A DNA stretch of 64,000 nt from Archilochus colubris (lineage: Eukaryota; Chordata; Aves; Apodiformes; Trochilidae), in the NCBI GenBank assembly GCA_023079485.1, contig CM041101.1, positions 9,202,501 to 9,266,500 on the forward strand. The letters are read 5' to 3'. Under the pieces are notes generated by a model. It ran no database searches and was not told where the DNA came from. It was given only the letters and a program-made list of their open reading frames with translations. The translations under genes and the position numbers were made by a program. Below, in pieces: positions 1-11,589 of the stretch (position 1 is the stretch's first letter; every line of letters starts with the position of its first letter).

Positions 1-966
1 TCCACTTGTACTTTAAATTTGAGTCCCGGATCAGCAAAGTGGTGTGGGGGCTCTGCTGGTTTCCAGGCAATGCTGGAAGTCTTGGGAGCTCCCAGGACTA
101 CTTGCTAGGGGGCTGGTGGGGGAGTCCATGGGGTGATTCTTCACCCTTTGCCTTGCCTGCTGGTCCCGGGGGAAGGGCAGAGCAGACCTGAGCAGAATTC
201 GTGCTGGTTTGCCTCGTGTTGGGGACATTCTCACAGCCAACACAGTCTGCACGGGAGACAGATGAGAATAAGAATTGAGCAGTGCCTGAAGGAGGGCTGA
301 TGAGCCTTTATCAGATATGACACACTAACCACCGAGGTTCCTTGCTGGAACAGCGGGTTAAAACCCTCTGCAGTGTCAGATTTCATCCTCCTAAGCAAAG
401 AGACACTTTCCATAGTGTTTGTGTGAATCTTCTGGATAAGCCCCGGAGACTGAAACCGTCTCAGCATCATGTGGGCATTAAAAAGTCCCACCCACGTGTT
501 TAAAAAAAGCCCCAAACCCAGAAAACGCAAAAGCTGACATTTACTCTAAAATGTCTTCTTCCTGCATCTCTGCCCGGCATCCCGGCTGAGCGGAGCCTCC
601 CCCCTCCCTGTCGGCATTTTCGGGGGGCTGTGGGCATCCTCCTGGGCATTTCACCCCAAAGGGATCGTGTTGCACACTCAAAAGTGTGCACACAAACACG
701 GCCACTAGCACAGCACTTTCTGGGAGAAAAACCCACTCCAAAAAAAACCCCGAAAAACCAAACCACCAACCCCAGCCCTAAGCAGCCTCTGTGTCAAAAG
801 CCCTTTTATAAAAGCCTCAGTAGCTGAAGAATTGCCATTGTTTCAGTCTCCAGTGAGTGCTCGTCTTAAAATATTTCCAGCTCAGAGCAGGCTTTGACAT
901 TCTGCCCGACCCAGGAGAGGGAACAAACATGAGTTCAGAAATGTTTCTACAAGGCACAGATCCTTC

Positions 967-989
967 TTTTTTTTTTTTTTTTTTTTTTT
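967..989. repeat. Poly-T run (T23)
   Basis: Uninterrupted run of 23 T. It could be a plain homopolymer or the reverse-complemented poly-A tail of a retroposed sequence, but no recognisable retroposed body or target-site duplication is seen beside it. Confidence 0.9.
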
Positions 990-1299
990 GAGAACCATGT
1001 GCAGCATCTCATGTCCTGTGGCCAATGTCCCCACAAAGTGGAAGAAACACCCCAAATAAACTGTGGTGGACTTCTGGGGGGCTCCTGGCAAGGCCCTGGA
1101 TTTCATGCTGAAGCTTTGCTTTTTATGCTGGTTACTCAGCCTTTCCCTGGAGAATAGTAAAGCCATTTTTCCCCCCAGAACTCCAGGCTGCATTTGCTCT
1201 AATGCTGACAGGTTCTTCAGACCACACTCCCCACCCTGCTGGATCCCAAAAGCACAGGCTGTCAAAGGAGGCAGAAAGTGGTACTAACCCCCTTTAGCC

Positions 1300-1315
1300 T
1301 TTTTTTTTTTTTTTT
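1300..1315. repeat. Poly-T run (T16)
   Basis: Uninterrupted run of 16 T with no recognisable element body attached. Confidence 0.85.
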
Positions 1316-3779
1316 GTGGGTGTTCAGCAGTGAGCCTGGGTGTGACAGAGTGGAAGGAGGAAGCTCTCAATGCTTCAGTCTCTCCATTGCTCCCTGTGGG
1401 AAAGGCCTGCAAGGAATGGACCACACACTTGCTCCATGTGGAGCTGGGCTAGGAGGACCTTGGGAGAAAGCTGTCCCTGGGACTCCACTTGGTGGGGAGT
1501 CACAGCACAGCTCCTTGGCTTGGGTTCATTGTTCCTCACGTTTCCCTTTTCCATCCCATAAACTAAGGAGAGGAGCTGAGCTGCCAGTCACCAGCTCAGC
1601 TACACCTCTGCAGGCCAAGGTCATCCCCAACTCCTGGCAAAAAACTTTTTGGCAGAAAAGTGCAGAAAGCTGTCAGAGGTCCTGCAGGCAATCAGGAACA
1701 ATCTGGCTGCTCTGGGAGGGAGGGGGGGTGTGCAGTGCTCTGATGCCTTGGGAATGCTGCAGAGATGCTCCAGAGAGCAGGAGCTAAGGTGTGCTTATCC
1801 CTGCTGCAAGGACTTGGCACCTTGGATACCAGGCAGTGTTTACCCAAGGACAATGCGGGGTTAAAATTTAGTAAATCCTTGTGCAACTCTTGGTAGAGAG
1901 GCAGCAAGGACAAATAAACATCTCTTAAAACACAGTCAGTGTTCCAGCTTGCTGTTTAATTCTCTCTCTGGAAATGCACGTTGTTTATGGGCATTCATTG
2001 CAGGAGCAGGGAGCAGCAGGGGGTTTGAGCCACTCCAAATTTCAGGCAAAATAATAGGATCCTCCTTCTACTTTTGTTTGTTTCTAGGAGAGAACACAAG
2101 GTCAAAACTTCAGCTAGTGCAAAGTTTGCTCTAAACTGCTGATTTTCTTTCTGTTTTGTTTGTTATTGAGAAAGTTTCTTCTCTGCTTGCTCTCTCTCTT
2201 CCACCCCTCCCTCCAACGAGCCAGCCCAGGAGGAGCCTGAGTTCCCAGGGGATTTGGGTTTCCTCCTTGAGTGATAAAGGCTTCCGGGGGGAATCAATGC
2301 TGGGTGGCCAAAACCAGAGGTCCCAGGGTTGAAGGTTAGGACACCTCTTATCTGCTTCCCTCCTGTGGAGAGACAAGCAGGGGAGCAACCACGCGTGGGA
2401 CGTTCAGCTCCCTCCTCCCTGAAGCTGCCCCAGGGGATGCAGCAGAGAAATCCCCCCCTTTTCTGGGAGCTGGCTCAGCCTCATCCCTTTCACCAAGCCA
2501 AGAGGGAGCAATGCCAGACGTATTGACAGAAACCCATGAACTGGGTCGTGGTGGCCGTTCCTCTTCCAGTACACAGCTCTCCTCCTGCACAGACACCCAG
2601 GGACTGCCTTGCTCAGGGGGGATGGATGGGGCACGGCCTCCCCACTGCCCCAGGAGTTTCACATATGCTGGCTTTGCTCAAAGCCTCAAAGAAATACCCT
2701 TCTTCCCTAGGATGAGAGCCAAAGTTACCCTCTGCCAAGGGCTGGGGCATTGGTGAGCTGGATGCAGGGTGAAGGGGAGATGTGTGTTCAGTTTAATAAC
2801 CTCATGGTAGTGCCAGAGCCAGCACTGTGCCTGACCTACATACACAGCCCAGAGCTCTCTGAACACAATCGATCCATTGGCAGGAGAGCAAATGCAGTGG
2901 TGGGGGGAGGACCTGCCCTGCTGTGCCCAGCATCACCCCCCGGGGCAGCCAGGAGCTGGCAGCACTCTGGCTGTGTCTGTCTGATGGTTGATGAAGCAGT
3001 TTGTCCTCCTCCATCCTGGGCACCACGTGCATCCCACAGCCCTGGAATCCCTGCCTGGTACCCTCCCATGCCAACCTTGGCACAGAGCAACTTGGACCTC
3101 CAGACATGTCTTTTGAGGTGTTTTCCCTTAGTCAGTTGGCTTCTGGTAGGGAAAGGTGCTGGTTTGGGTGTCCCTGGGACACCTCTAAGTGATGCTTATC
3201 AGGTTTGAGCTGCTAGGAAGTCAAAGGGTCTGCTCTTTGGCTCAGAAGCTGGGCTGACATCTTATGGAGCCTGCTAATGGATCATCAGTGATTCCAGCAT
3301 CCTTCCTCCCCACTTGTCTGGTTTATCCATCCTGGCATCACACCCTTAAGCCTTTTCCTTTGACTCGTGCTTTAGCATCTTACACCTTTGGGCCACTCTT
3401 GCTGACCTCCCAGGTTCTGCTGGGAAGGACAGATGGCTGCTGGTGTCACAGGTTCTCTGTCCTTCAGCAGAAGTGGTGACAGGGTGGCAGCAATGCAGTA
3501 GCAAACGAGGAGGAAAGTGAAGACACTCTGCTGTCAGGTGGTTTTTAAATTTTTTTTTTCCCCCGGAGCTCCCAAATTCTCACTAATTAAGAGCTTTGGG
3601 GAATAAAAATACCATCTGAGTGCTGATGTGGGGGAGGATGGATGAACAGCCAGAGCTGGAGACTGCGGCGTGGGCAGCAGCGTGGAGGAGGATGGAGAGA
3701 GGCTCAAGAGAATGTGTCCCTGCAGTGGGTACCTCCTCTGGGACAAAAGCCAGGTCGTCTGGGTGCTGATGTCCCGTCC

Positions 3780-4200
3780 CTCCCCTCGGGTAATATCTTC
3801 TTTATTGGATCTGTATTAGCGCTACCCACCCGGAGCAGCAAACTTTCTCTCTGGCAGTTAATTACAGAGCTCGTTAAACACAGAAAAACCAAACCCTGGT
3901 GCGGAATAAAGAAAAAATCAGGCGACTTAGGAGGTGGGCAGAGTCTGGCATCGCCTCTTTTCCCGGCGGCGTTGCTTTGCTCCCGGGAAAGCACCGTGCC
4001 AAGTTTCAGTTTTACAGCGCAAAAAATGAATCAGAGCAAAGCGCTCCCGGAGCCGCTGCCGCCGCCAGAGCCCGACTGCTCCGGGAGGAAGGGAAAACGC
4101 TGCCACCCCCCACCTATCCCCCCCCTCCCCTCCTGCCGCCCGAGCACAAGGCTGCTAATTAGTAAATAAGGGATAATCCGATCAATTAAATGCTCAGCCT
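3780..4200. promoter_or_regulatory. Candidate conserved regulatory patch next to GGAT array
   Basis: Seen: TTAATTACAG near 3857, GCTAATTAG near 4153, a GATCAATTAAAT stretch near 4180, and a CG-richer core (about 3960-4110) with repeated CCGG/GCCG words. AT-rich homeodomain-type cores flanking a GC-rich core are common in vertebrate developmental enhancers. That is only a composition argument. No conservation, promoter element set or transcript evidence is available here. Confidence 0.25.
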
Positions 4201-4243
4201 GAAGGCTGGAAAGGAGGGCACTCCCTGCTCTGCGGCAGGGAAG

Positions 4244-4780
4244 GGATGGAGGGATGGATGGATGGAGGGATGGAGAGAGGGAGGGAGGGATGGAGGGAGG
4301 GATGGAGGGATGGAGGGATGGAGGGATGGGACGGATGGAGGGATGGATGGATGGATGGATGGATGGATGGGATGGATGGATGGATGGAGGATGGATGGAG
4401 GGATGGATGGATGGATGGGATGGATGGAGGGATGGAGGGATGGATGGATGGAGGGATGGATGGATGGAGGGATGGATGGATGGATGGAGGGATGGATGGA
4501 TGGAGGGAGGTGGAGGGATGGGGATGGATGGATGGAGGGATGGATGGATGGATGGGATGGAGGGATGGATGGAGGGATGGATGGATGGATGGATGGATGG
4601 AGGGATGGAGGGATGGATGGATGGAGGGATGGATGGGATGGAGGGATGGAGGGATGGATGGAGGGATGGATGGAGGGATGGAGGGATGGATGGATGGATG
4701 GATGATAGGATGGATGGAGTTGTGGATGGATGGATGGATGGATGGATGGATTGGATGGATGGATGGATGGATGGGTGGAT
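4244..4780. repeat. (GGAT)n / (GGAGGGAT)n microsatellite array
   Basis: About 535 bp built almost entirely from GGAT and GGAG tetranucleotides on the plus strand. Pure GGAT runs (for example 4336-4368 and 4725-4750) alternate with GGATGGAGGGAT compound units, and a few slips (GGGATGG, GATGATAGG) interrupt the phase. The tract lacks stop codons in several frames on both strands, so it gives long artefactual open frames of Met-Asp-Gly-Trp or Ile-His-Pro-Ser repeats. These should not be annotated as genes. G-rich/C-rich strand asymmetry is strong. Confidence 0.97.
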
Positions 4781-6689
4781 GTGTGGGGTCTGTGTGGGGC
4801 TGGGGGCAGCTCTGGGTGTGCGGGGGGGGGGTTGGGGCTGTGCCATGGGAGCATCCTGGAAACCCCAGCAAGGGAGTTCTCCCTCTCGAGTGGGCCTGTG
4901 CTTAGCTGGGCTGCAGGGAACCTGTTGGGTGGGATGGGTGCTCAGTGTGCCCCCCAGGGGGTGCTGGGCTCCCCCTGCAGCAGGCAGGCAGGGTGCTGGG
5001 GGTGGTTTTTGGGAGGCAAAGGGGTTTTTATGCCCTGAGCACTCGGGCAGGCTCTGTCCTTCCTCTGGCCACCCCTCCAGGGATGGAGGAGCTGGAGCCC
5101 AGCCAGACTGTGCCCTACCCACACCTCAGGCCACCCCTTTAAGCCATTCCAGTGTCACCACAGGGGGACAAGGGTGGCTGCCCACAGCCACGGGCTCTGG
5201 CACCTCCTCAGCAGGGGAAGGGGAGCAGCAGGAATCCCCGACTGCTTCCAGACTTGGAAGTGCAACCTCAGGAGAGCAGAAAAGGAAATTAAATTCTCAT
5301 TTGATGATGGCAAGCAGGGTTCTCTCAGGGCTTTGCAGCTCATCTGTGGAACCCTGACCAGAGGGCCCCAGCCCTGGGCCCTGATCCTGATGCAATCCCC
5401 CTGTCAGCTCCCCCCTTGCCCTCAGCCCCCCCAGCTCAGCTCTGTCCCAGCAGATCCCTCCTATAAGGGTTTTTCTGAGCATCCCTTGCTGTTCCCTCCC
5501 AGCCAGCTTCAGCCCTGCTGAAACATTTTTCCACCAGCACCAGATTTCAGTTTCATCTTTTTAAAAAGTCATTAAAGAGAATTCCCCATGAAATTATTAT
5601 TTCCCGCCTCTCCTCCCTGCCTTCACTCCTCTCTACTCCCAAACTAATCATATTAATTGAAGACTACAAACATCTTCCCAAGGCCCAAGGCAAATGTGAT
5701 GTCAAACAACTGTAACTCTTCCCAAACTGTGCAGTATCACATCGACCTTCCCTCCTGCTTGTCTGCTCAGAGCATCCCTCTGACAAGGGGCTGCTTGTTG
5801 CAGTCTCAGAAGGTGCTCAGGGTTTTGAAACCTTTGATTTTTTTTTAATTATTATTATGTTATTCTTTTCTCCTCCTTTGAGGAAGGAAGAAGAAAGTGC
5901 CTGAGGAAGGAGAGCTGTCAGAGGCAATAAGAGGAAATCTTACTTTTGGCTGGCAGGGGGAGGGGGGAGATCTCTCCCGTGTGTGGTGTTAACTGGGGAA
6001 ATGGAAACAGAGAAGCAAGGAGGAATATTGGAGAAGTTATTCTGCTTTCTATCAGCCCTGCAGGTAGGAAAATAAAACCAAAACCCTCTAAACCAAATAA
6101 CCTTCCAACCAAACCTGACAAGAGCCATATTCACCTCCCAGGCTTTTATCCACTCCCAGGGTTTGATTCCTCCCCTCTGGGCTCTGTCCTAATCAATAGA
6201 ACAAATCTCCTGTGTCACACCTCTCCCTGCTCCTCCAGCATTGATTCAACCAACCATTTGCAGGGCTGCACACCCCAGCCCTGGCTGTTCCAGACCACTT
6301 TGCTACCACTGCTCAGGGTGGATAAAGGAGAGGGAACAATATGGGGGATTTGTTACTTGGATGAGCAAACTCTCAGCATCGTATTTCCTCCATCACTGCT
6401 TTAAGCAGGGCAAAAGGAAACCTGAGTTAAAGCCCCAAACCCTGCTGAATGACATGGGATGCTGTGGTTAGCCATATGCCTACCCACACAGCAGAAGGGA
6501 AGATGGAGACAAGAGTTTTGGAACTGGAGAAAACAGATTTTGCAGGGAACTTCCCTCTCACAGCTGGTGCCTGGGACCAGAGGGTACCCTGAGAGCATCC
6601 CCCCAGCCTGGGGATGGGGCTGGGGCTGGGTTGATCTAATAACCAAGCCAAAAAAAAAACAACCCTGTGGCAGATCCATCCCCAGCACC
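4781..6689. other. Unique non-coding DNA, no gene recognised
   Basis: Begins GC-rich (to about 5520) then becomes more AT-rich (5520-6100). I see no recognisable exon, RNA gene or transposon. A short T/A-rich run lies near 5838-5862. Open frames are short and without recognisable domains. Confidence 0.6.
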
Positions 6690-7300
6690 CTCTGACAAGT
6701 TAAAGGCCTCCAGTTTATTAAAGATACATTCCTACCCTAATAAAAGCAGCGTTGTCTGGTGGCAGAGAGGCTGCAGGATGTTATAGTTGGAATGTTCCTT
6801 GGCCCTTGTGCAATTAAAAGCCCCACCAGCTGTGGATCTGCGAGAAACTATTTCCCCCCTCTCCCCTCCCCAACCAAAAGAGACAGACTTGATGTTTTCT
6901 GTGATCTCCATGATGTCACCAGCTCCCCTTTGATGTGTGCAACCGAGGAGCTCATGACTCCGGGGGGATATTTGTCTGAGTAGTGCTCATTAGATGACCC
7001 AGTAGGATGGAGGCAAGATTAATTGCAGGAGGGGAGAGACCAATCCCTGCATCCATATTCATTAGCACATTAGGTCTTGGTGGCCACTGTGGTGAGCCAA
7101 ATGCAAAAATAATAATAATAGGACAAAGTCACCTCCCTGAAGATTTCAATAACGGGACAAAAGGATGGATTGTTTTCCCCATTTCATGTGGGGAGGATGG
7201 AGACACAGAGCAATTAAAGGCTGGGCTTAGCATAATAAAGCAGATTATACCACAAGAGGTGTGCAGTGGAGCCAGCCCCTCCTGAGCCTCCCCTTTGCTC
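6690..7300. promoter_or_regulatory. Candidate conserved non-coding element
   Basis: Seen: AT-rich unique sequence with a CRE-like TGATGTCACC at about 6912-6921, a TTAATTGCAG near 7019, ATTCATTAGCACATTAG near 7058 and GTGCAATTAAAAG near 6808. Dense homeodomain-type ATTA/TAAT cores with a CREB/AP-1-like site fit an enhancer, but the call rests on motif density alone. A segment at about 7165-7225 also resembles the MIR SINE 3' region and may be its own origin. Confidence 0.25.
7165..7225 (+). repeat. Possible ancient MIR-like SINE fragment
   Basis: The order CCCCATTTCA, then a GG..GATGGAGACACAGAGCAATTAAA run, follows the well-known MIR 3' pattern (CCCCATTTTACAGATG..GGAAACTGAGGCACAGAG). Divergence is high and the match is short, so this is tentative. 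Confidence 0.25.
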
Positions 7301-7754
7301 TCACATTTTTATAACATGCTGAAAACCACAAATTTGCAGTGGTTTCCTTACCCAAGGCCTTCTCTTGGACTGGCTGGTGGCAAGTGACATCTCAGGGCTG
7401 GCTGGGAGCAGCAATGCTGAGGGCTGAGGTGATGGAGCAGCCCATGGGGCTCATGGGGTCTGAGCAAATGGCCTCAGGAACTCAGCTCTCCTCATGCTGA
7501 GTCTTCTGACTCCAAAACCTAAGAACCAGGCTCCTAAAATCACTGGGAAACACTTTCTTGCTGTTCTCTTTCTACCACCCTTCTTCCCACCCTAGGTTTC
7601 AGGCTGGGGACAAGGCTCTCCCATGGCACAGCTCCAATGCTCCCTGGGGACTCTTCTTTAGTGACCAGGATTTTCCAAGGACAGAAAAACAACCCATAAA
7701 CCTGCAGGCAAAATCCTGCTGCCTGTAGAGAGGCAAGACAAACCAGGTGCCTCG

Positions 7755-8050
7755 AGTTGCCAAAGAGTGGGTGTGAGTCCACCTGTGCCTGGTTAGGGCA
7801 GGCCCCCTATTACCAGGGGCCAATAAAGGTGGGACACACACCCACAGAGAGAAGCTCACTCTGGTGTGAGGCATGGAGAGGCCAGCAGCTCGTTGAGCCT
7901 CAGGAGCAAGAAAGGCTCCTCCTGCTACACTTCTACCCTGGAAGTGCTGTGTGGTGGCTGGAGTCCTGGAAGAGACCAGCAGCTCGTCGAGCTTCAGGAG
8001 CAGGAATGGCTCCTCCCGCTACAGCTGCCCATCATAACACCACCACAGAG
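7755..8050. repeat. LTR-like or dispersed repeat block with internal 94-bp duplication
   Basis: Seen: two related segments of about 52 bp starting near 7875 and 7969 (the shared CCAGCAGCTCGT word begins at 7882 and 7976, so the offset is 94 bp). Both run through a CAGGAGCA...GGCTCCTCC core to GCTACA with a handful of mismatches. Upstream is an AATAAA at 7822-7827 just after a GCCCC...GGGGC hairpin. AATAAA followed by internally duplicated sequence would fit a fragment of an avian LTR, but I cannot place termini (TG...CA) or a target-site duplication. It could also be a local duplication. Confidence 0.35.
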
Positions 8051-9392
8051 GAACATCTTTTATGGAAGCCCTCAGATGTATCAGCTTTGGGCTCTGGAGG
8101 TCCACGGAGGGCAGCTTGGGGCCCATCCTTCTGCCCAGGCTTGGTGGTAGAACATTTATTTACCATTTGGTGGCTTCTGAGTTGTTGTTCTGGCTGAAAT
8201 GAAAACCAGCCCCATGACAAGAGGGAGGGCAGAGCCCAGGTTGTGGGAACAGGATGTCCCCTCTGCTCACACCCTTGCTGGGGCAAATACCTCTCCCCAA
8301 CCACCTGCTGAACATTTCTGCAGGTATTTACCCTGCTGCAAGCAGCCCAGAACTGGATTAAGACAAGGTGAGTGTGGGGACAATGTGGAAATGTCTGTCA
8401 GGCCTACAAACCTGCAGGGCAAATTAAGCAATCGTGTTCCCAGGACATACATAAAAATAAGTAAAAAACACTATTAATCCATAGCAACAAAAGGACACAG
8501 CATGGCAACAGCAGCAACTGCTGCAAAACAAAACAGCAACGAGAAAAAGAGGAGGGGAGAGTGAAAATAAAGCCCTGCTCTGTCCTTCTGGGGTTTTTCA
8601 GGTGAAGAGGGATGTTGCATGGCAGGTCAGGGGAAGGTGGTCATGGGCTGGGTGCTGGTGTGCAGGATGCCTGGGGGGGCCTCTCTCAAGCCCCCTTTGC
8701 ACAGCTCTGGGGGGTCCTGGAGCATCCCAGGATGCCTGATCTGGTTTCCAGAGCTGGGAAGGGACTGGATGAGGCAGTGGCTCTGGCACAGGGAGGGGGG
8801 ACAGCGTTTCCCAGGTGGTCTTTAGGGCAGCTCTGAGTGCTGTGGGATCTCTGGGGGTACCTGAGCCTCTAGTCCAGCTGAGTAAGGTCCCAGGTCCTGG
8901 TGATGGACAATGGAACAGGGCAGGAAGCTGAGGATCTCAAACCCATCATGTTGGTTTTTTTCTCCTCTCCCTCTAATTGCTTGATTTGAGAAAATCAAAG
9001 CAAAAAACAGCCAGTCCAGGAGGAAGAGTCCTGGATAGCAGCTCACAATCACTTCACAAAGAGCTGCTCCTGGCTGTTGGCACCTCAGAGGAAAAAAAAA
9101 GCCTTTTATCCCTTAGGACTGATGTGCTGTGGACTTGCTGGGTTAAAGAACTGAGCCTGGGAGCTCAGCCCTGCTCTGCTCCCACCCCTTGAAGTGATGC
9201 TTTCGGTTCTGGAGAGGGCAAACACCCCCAGGAACCCTTAAGCAGGATAAACTCAGCATCAAAACAAAGCTCAGACCCTGGTTTGAACCCAGGTAATGAT
9301 CTGCTGGGGGTGCGCTGGGAGAGGGGGGTGGAAAAAGGAGCCCTGATGGGTGCTCATGCGAAGGGGGAAGTTCGTGAGTCAGGCTGGGGGCA
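8051..9392. other. Unique non-coding DNA, no gene recognised
   Basis: Mixed composition; A-rich from about 8445 to 8570 with repeated CAACAGCA words. No exon, RNA gene or transposon is recognised. Confidence 0.6.
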
Positions 9393-9610
9393 GCAGCAGG
9401 GCTGGGAAGTGTTCCTGCTCCTGCTGGGATCAGGGGATGCTCCAGGGGGATGGCCGGCAGGAGGAGGAGGGGTGGGAAGTGTTCCTGCTCCTGCAGGGAT
9501 CAGGGAATGCTCCAGGGGGATGGCCGGGAGGAGGAGCAGGGCTGGGAAGTGTTCCTGCTCCTGCAGGGATCAGGGAATGCTCCAGGGGGATGGCCGGGAG
9601 GCTGGGAATT
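9393..9610. repeat. 70-bp minisatellite, three copies
   Basis: The word TGGGAAGTGTTCCTGCTCCT recurs at 9403, 9473 and 9543, a strict 70-bp period. Copies 2 and 3 are nearly identical over the whole unit (CAGGGATCAGGGAATGC, then CCAGGGGGATGGCCGGGAGG). Copy 1 differs at a few positions (CTGGGATCAGGGGATGC; GGCAGG in place of GGGAGG). The array stops inside a fourth unit at about 9602-9610. GC-rich with strand bias, typical of a VNTR. The period is not a multiple of 3, so no frame repeats through it. Confidence 0.95.
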
Positions 9611-10370
9611 TGGGAGGAGCCAGGGAACTGTGGGGAGAGCAGAGAGGGGATTGCATAAAGCTGAGTTCCAGGCAATTTGGCTTGAACCCGTGTTCAGTGG
9701 ATCATTCATTGTTAAAAGGAGATTTTCCATCCTGTCAGAGCCAAAGCAAATACAGTGAGAACTTAATTAAGCGCCCGCCTGCTAAAATAATAATTTTCTT
9801 ATGAATTGAGGAAGGGAAAGTACAATGAGAGATGGAGCTGATAGAGGAACAATGATTCTCTGGTGTGCCTGGCAGAAGTGCACAGGTAAAGAGCACAACA
9901 AGGCAGGTTTTTTGCTGGGTTTTTTGCCCACTTTTTCTCTTGCACAGGTCCGTGGGTACCCAGCTGCCAGAGCCCTCCTGTCCCACCCATCTCCAGCACA
10001 ACCCATGGATGTTGGCTCCAGGGCTGCTCTACACAGGCCAAGGAATGGATTGCCTGAGTTACCAGCAGTGAGTGGAAATACTAAGGCTTATTTAGAGGAA
10101 AGAGAAGGAAAGGGGAAAAAAATAGATAAATCTGTGAATAACTGCGATTTTAATTCTGCTCTTGGTTGCTGGGGCTGGGGAGATGGGAGGCACCTCATTT
10201 GCTGGGCTTGGGGCCACTTCTGCACTCCCAGAACTTGTTGAGGGGGGCCCTGGGCAGAAAAAAAAAAAAAAGTCATCTGGAAGAAAGCTCTTTGGAAGAA
10301 GAAGTGAGTGGTTATGTGATCATCATACAAAGAACACGGGAGGATGGTTTTAAGAGGCAAAGCTGGAAAC
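9611..10370. other. Unique non-coding DNA with A14 run
   Basis: AT-rich patch around 9755-9830 containing TTAATTAAG, then mixed sequence. An A run lies at 10258-10271. No gene recognised. Confidence 0.6.
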
Positions 10371-10476
10371 AAAAAAGAAAAAAAAAAAAGAGAAAAAAAA
10401 GAAAAAAAAAGAAAAGGGGAAAAAAAAAAAAAAAGAAAAAGAAAGAAAAAAAGAGAGAGATTGAAAAAGAGAAAGG
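10371..10476. repeat. Purine-only A/G low-complexity tract
   Basis: 90 bases (10371-10460) of A and G only on the plus strand, mainly A runs broken by single G, continuing after TT to 10476. Lys/Glu/Arg-rich or Phe/Ser-rich open frames crossing it are artefacts. Confidence 0.93.
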
Positions 10477-10643
10477 TCTTGAACCATGCACCTGCAGGAG
10501 GGGCTGCCCGTGAGCGTGTGGAGCGTGCCTTGCACGTGTGTGTGCACCCCAGCAGCACAGCTTGATCCCAGCCCTGCCAAAACTGCAGGCTTAGGGGCCA
10601 GGCAGAGGTTGCTTTTTAAAGCTTTCTAAATGTTATTCCCATT

Positions 10644-10786
10644 AAGAAAGGAGAGGAAGGGAAGAAAGGAAGAAAAGAGGGAAGGAGAGAGGGAAAGGAG
10701 GGAAGGAAGGAAAGAAGGAGGGGAAGGATGAAAGGAAGGGAAGGGAGGGAAAGAAGGAAGGAAAGAAAAGAAAAAAGAAAAGAAAA
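10644..10786. repeat. GGAA/GAAA purine tract
   Basis: About 143 bases of nearly pure purine (single T near 10728) made of GGAA, GAAA and GGGA words. It is a homopurine-homopyrimidine stretch, followed 10 bases later by a short GGAT array. Confidence 0.93.
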
Positions 10787-10796
10787 CCAAAATGTT

Positions 10797-10826
10797 GGAT
10801 GGATGGATGAATGGATGGATAGATAA
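10797..10826. repeat. Short (GGAT)n microsatellite
   Basis: Seven GGAT-type units, with a GAAT variant and a final GATAGAT. Same motif as the large array at 4244-4780. Confidence 0.9.
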
Positions 10827-11589
10827 AGGGCTTCTCCCTAGCAGCACCCCATGGGCAGGATTGCTCCTGCTCACCCCACTCTGAGCTCTGGGGCACTCTG
10901 GCTCTTTTAGCACCCCAGAAAGTTCCTTCCCATCTCTTCCTGAGCTCTGACAGGCATCAGGGCACCAATGTAATGTAGAGAAATGGGGAGAAGAAGAAGC
11001 AGTTTGGAGCTTTTATCTTTTTTTGGTACTTGGCTTCATCTCAGCACTGCTGGCTCCAGTGATTTGACTTTTTCAGTTTGTCTCAGGGTTTGTGGGCTCA
11101 GTACTTTTACACTGAGGCCTCAAACCACGGAGGAAAGGTTAGACTAACCCCTTGTTTTTCCATTCTTTTAATAAATATGATTGTTTTGATGAAATTTAGT
11201 TTTCTATCTTCCGAGCTCAGATATTCTTTCTCCCTCTCAAAACCAGAACCATCCCAGAAACCAAAAGACTGAATTTGGAACTTGTGTTATTTGGCACTGA
11301 CTCTTTTAGATATGTTGAACATTACTTCATGGCTGAAATGACAGAAATAAACCCACTAATAAAATAGAAACTAATAACTTTTACCCTCTTTGTCTTCCTA
11401 TGGAAGGCAGGAATGGCTTAGTCTGCACAATAATTACACTGTATACAGGGCAAAAAGAGTTCTTGCCTCTTGCCATTCCCAGCCCTTCTCCACGAAAGGG
11501 GGGGGAAAAAAAGTTGGCAATAAATTTAAAACAGTTTTATTTACCTTGAACTACTCAGCCAAGAATGCACATTATTTAGGGACTGGAAT
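10827..11589. other. Unique non-coding DNA, no gene recognised
   Basis: AT content rises towards the right end. No exon or transposon recognised. Confidence 0.6.

Larger units (their letters stand above)
1..4243. other. Unique non-coding DNA, no gene recognised
   Basis: No open frame here resembles a known protein, and none is bounded by convincing splice signals with a sustained coding pattern. The sequence is mixed-composition single-copy DNA with two long T runs (967-989 and 1300-1315). Its last 450 bases are different: they hold several TAAT-type cores (around 3840-3860 and 4155-4190) and a stretch from 3960 to 4110 that is visibly richer in CG dinucleotides than its surroundings, which could be regulatory. 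Intron or intergenic origin cannot be told apart from this window. Confidence 0.6.

Noticed and set aside
4031..5357. Long open frames on both strands (up to about 367 codons) across the GGAT array
   Set aside because: They consist of Ile-His-Pro-Ser or Met-Asp-Gly-Trp type repeats dictated by the tetranucleotide, lack any domain and occur in several frames at once.
9393..9610. CRISPR-like array
   Set aside because: Directly adjoining 70-bp units without unique spacers, in vertebrate DNA; a minisatellite.
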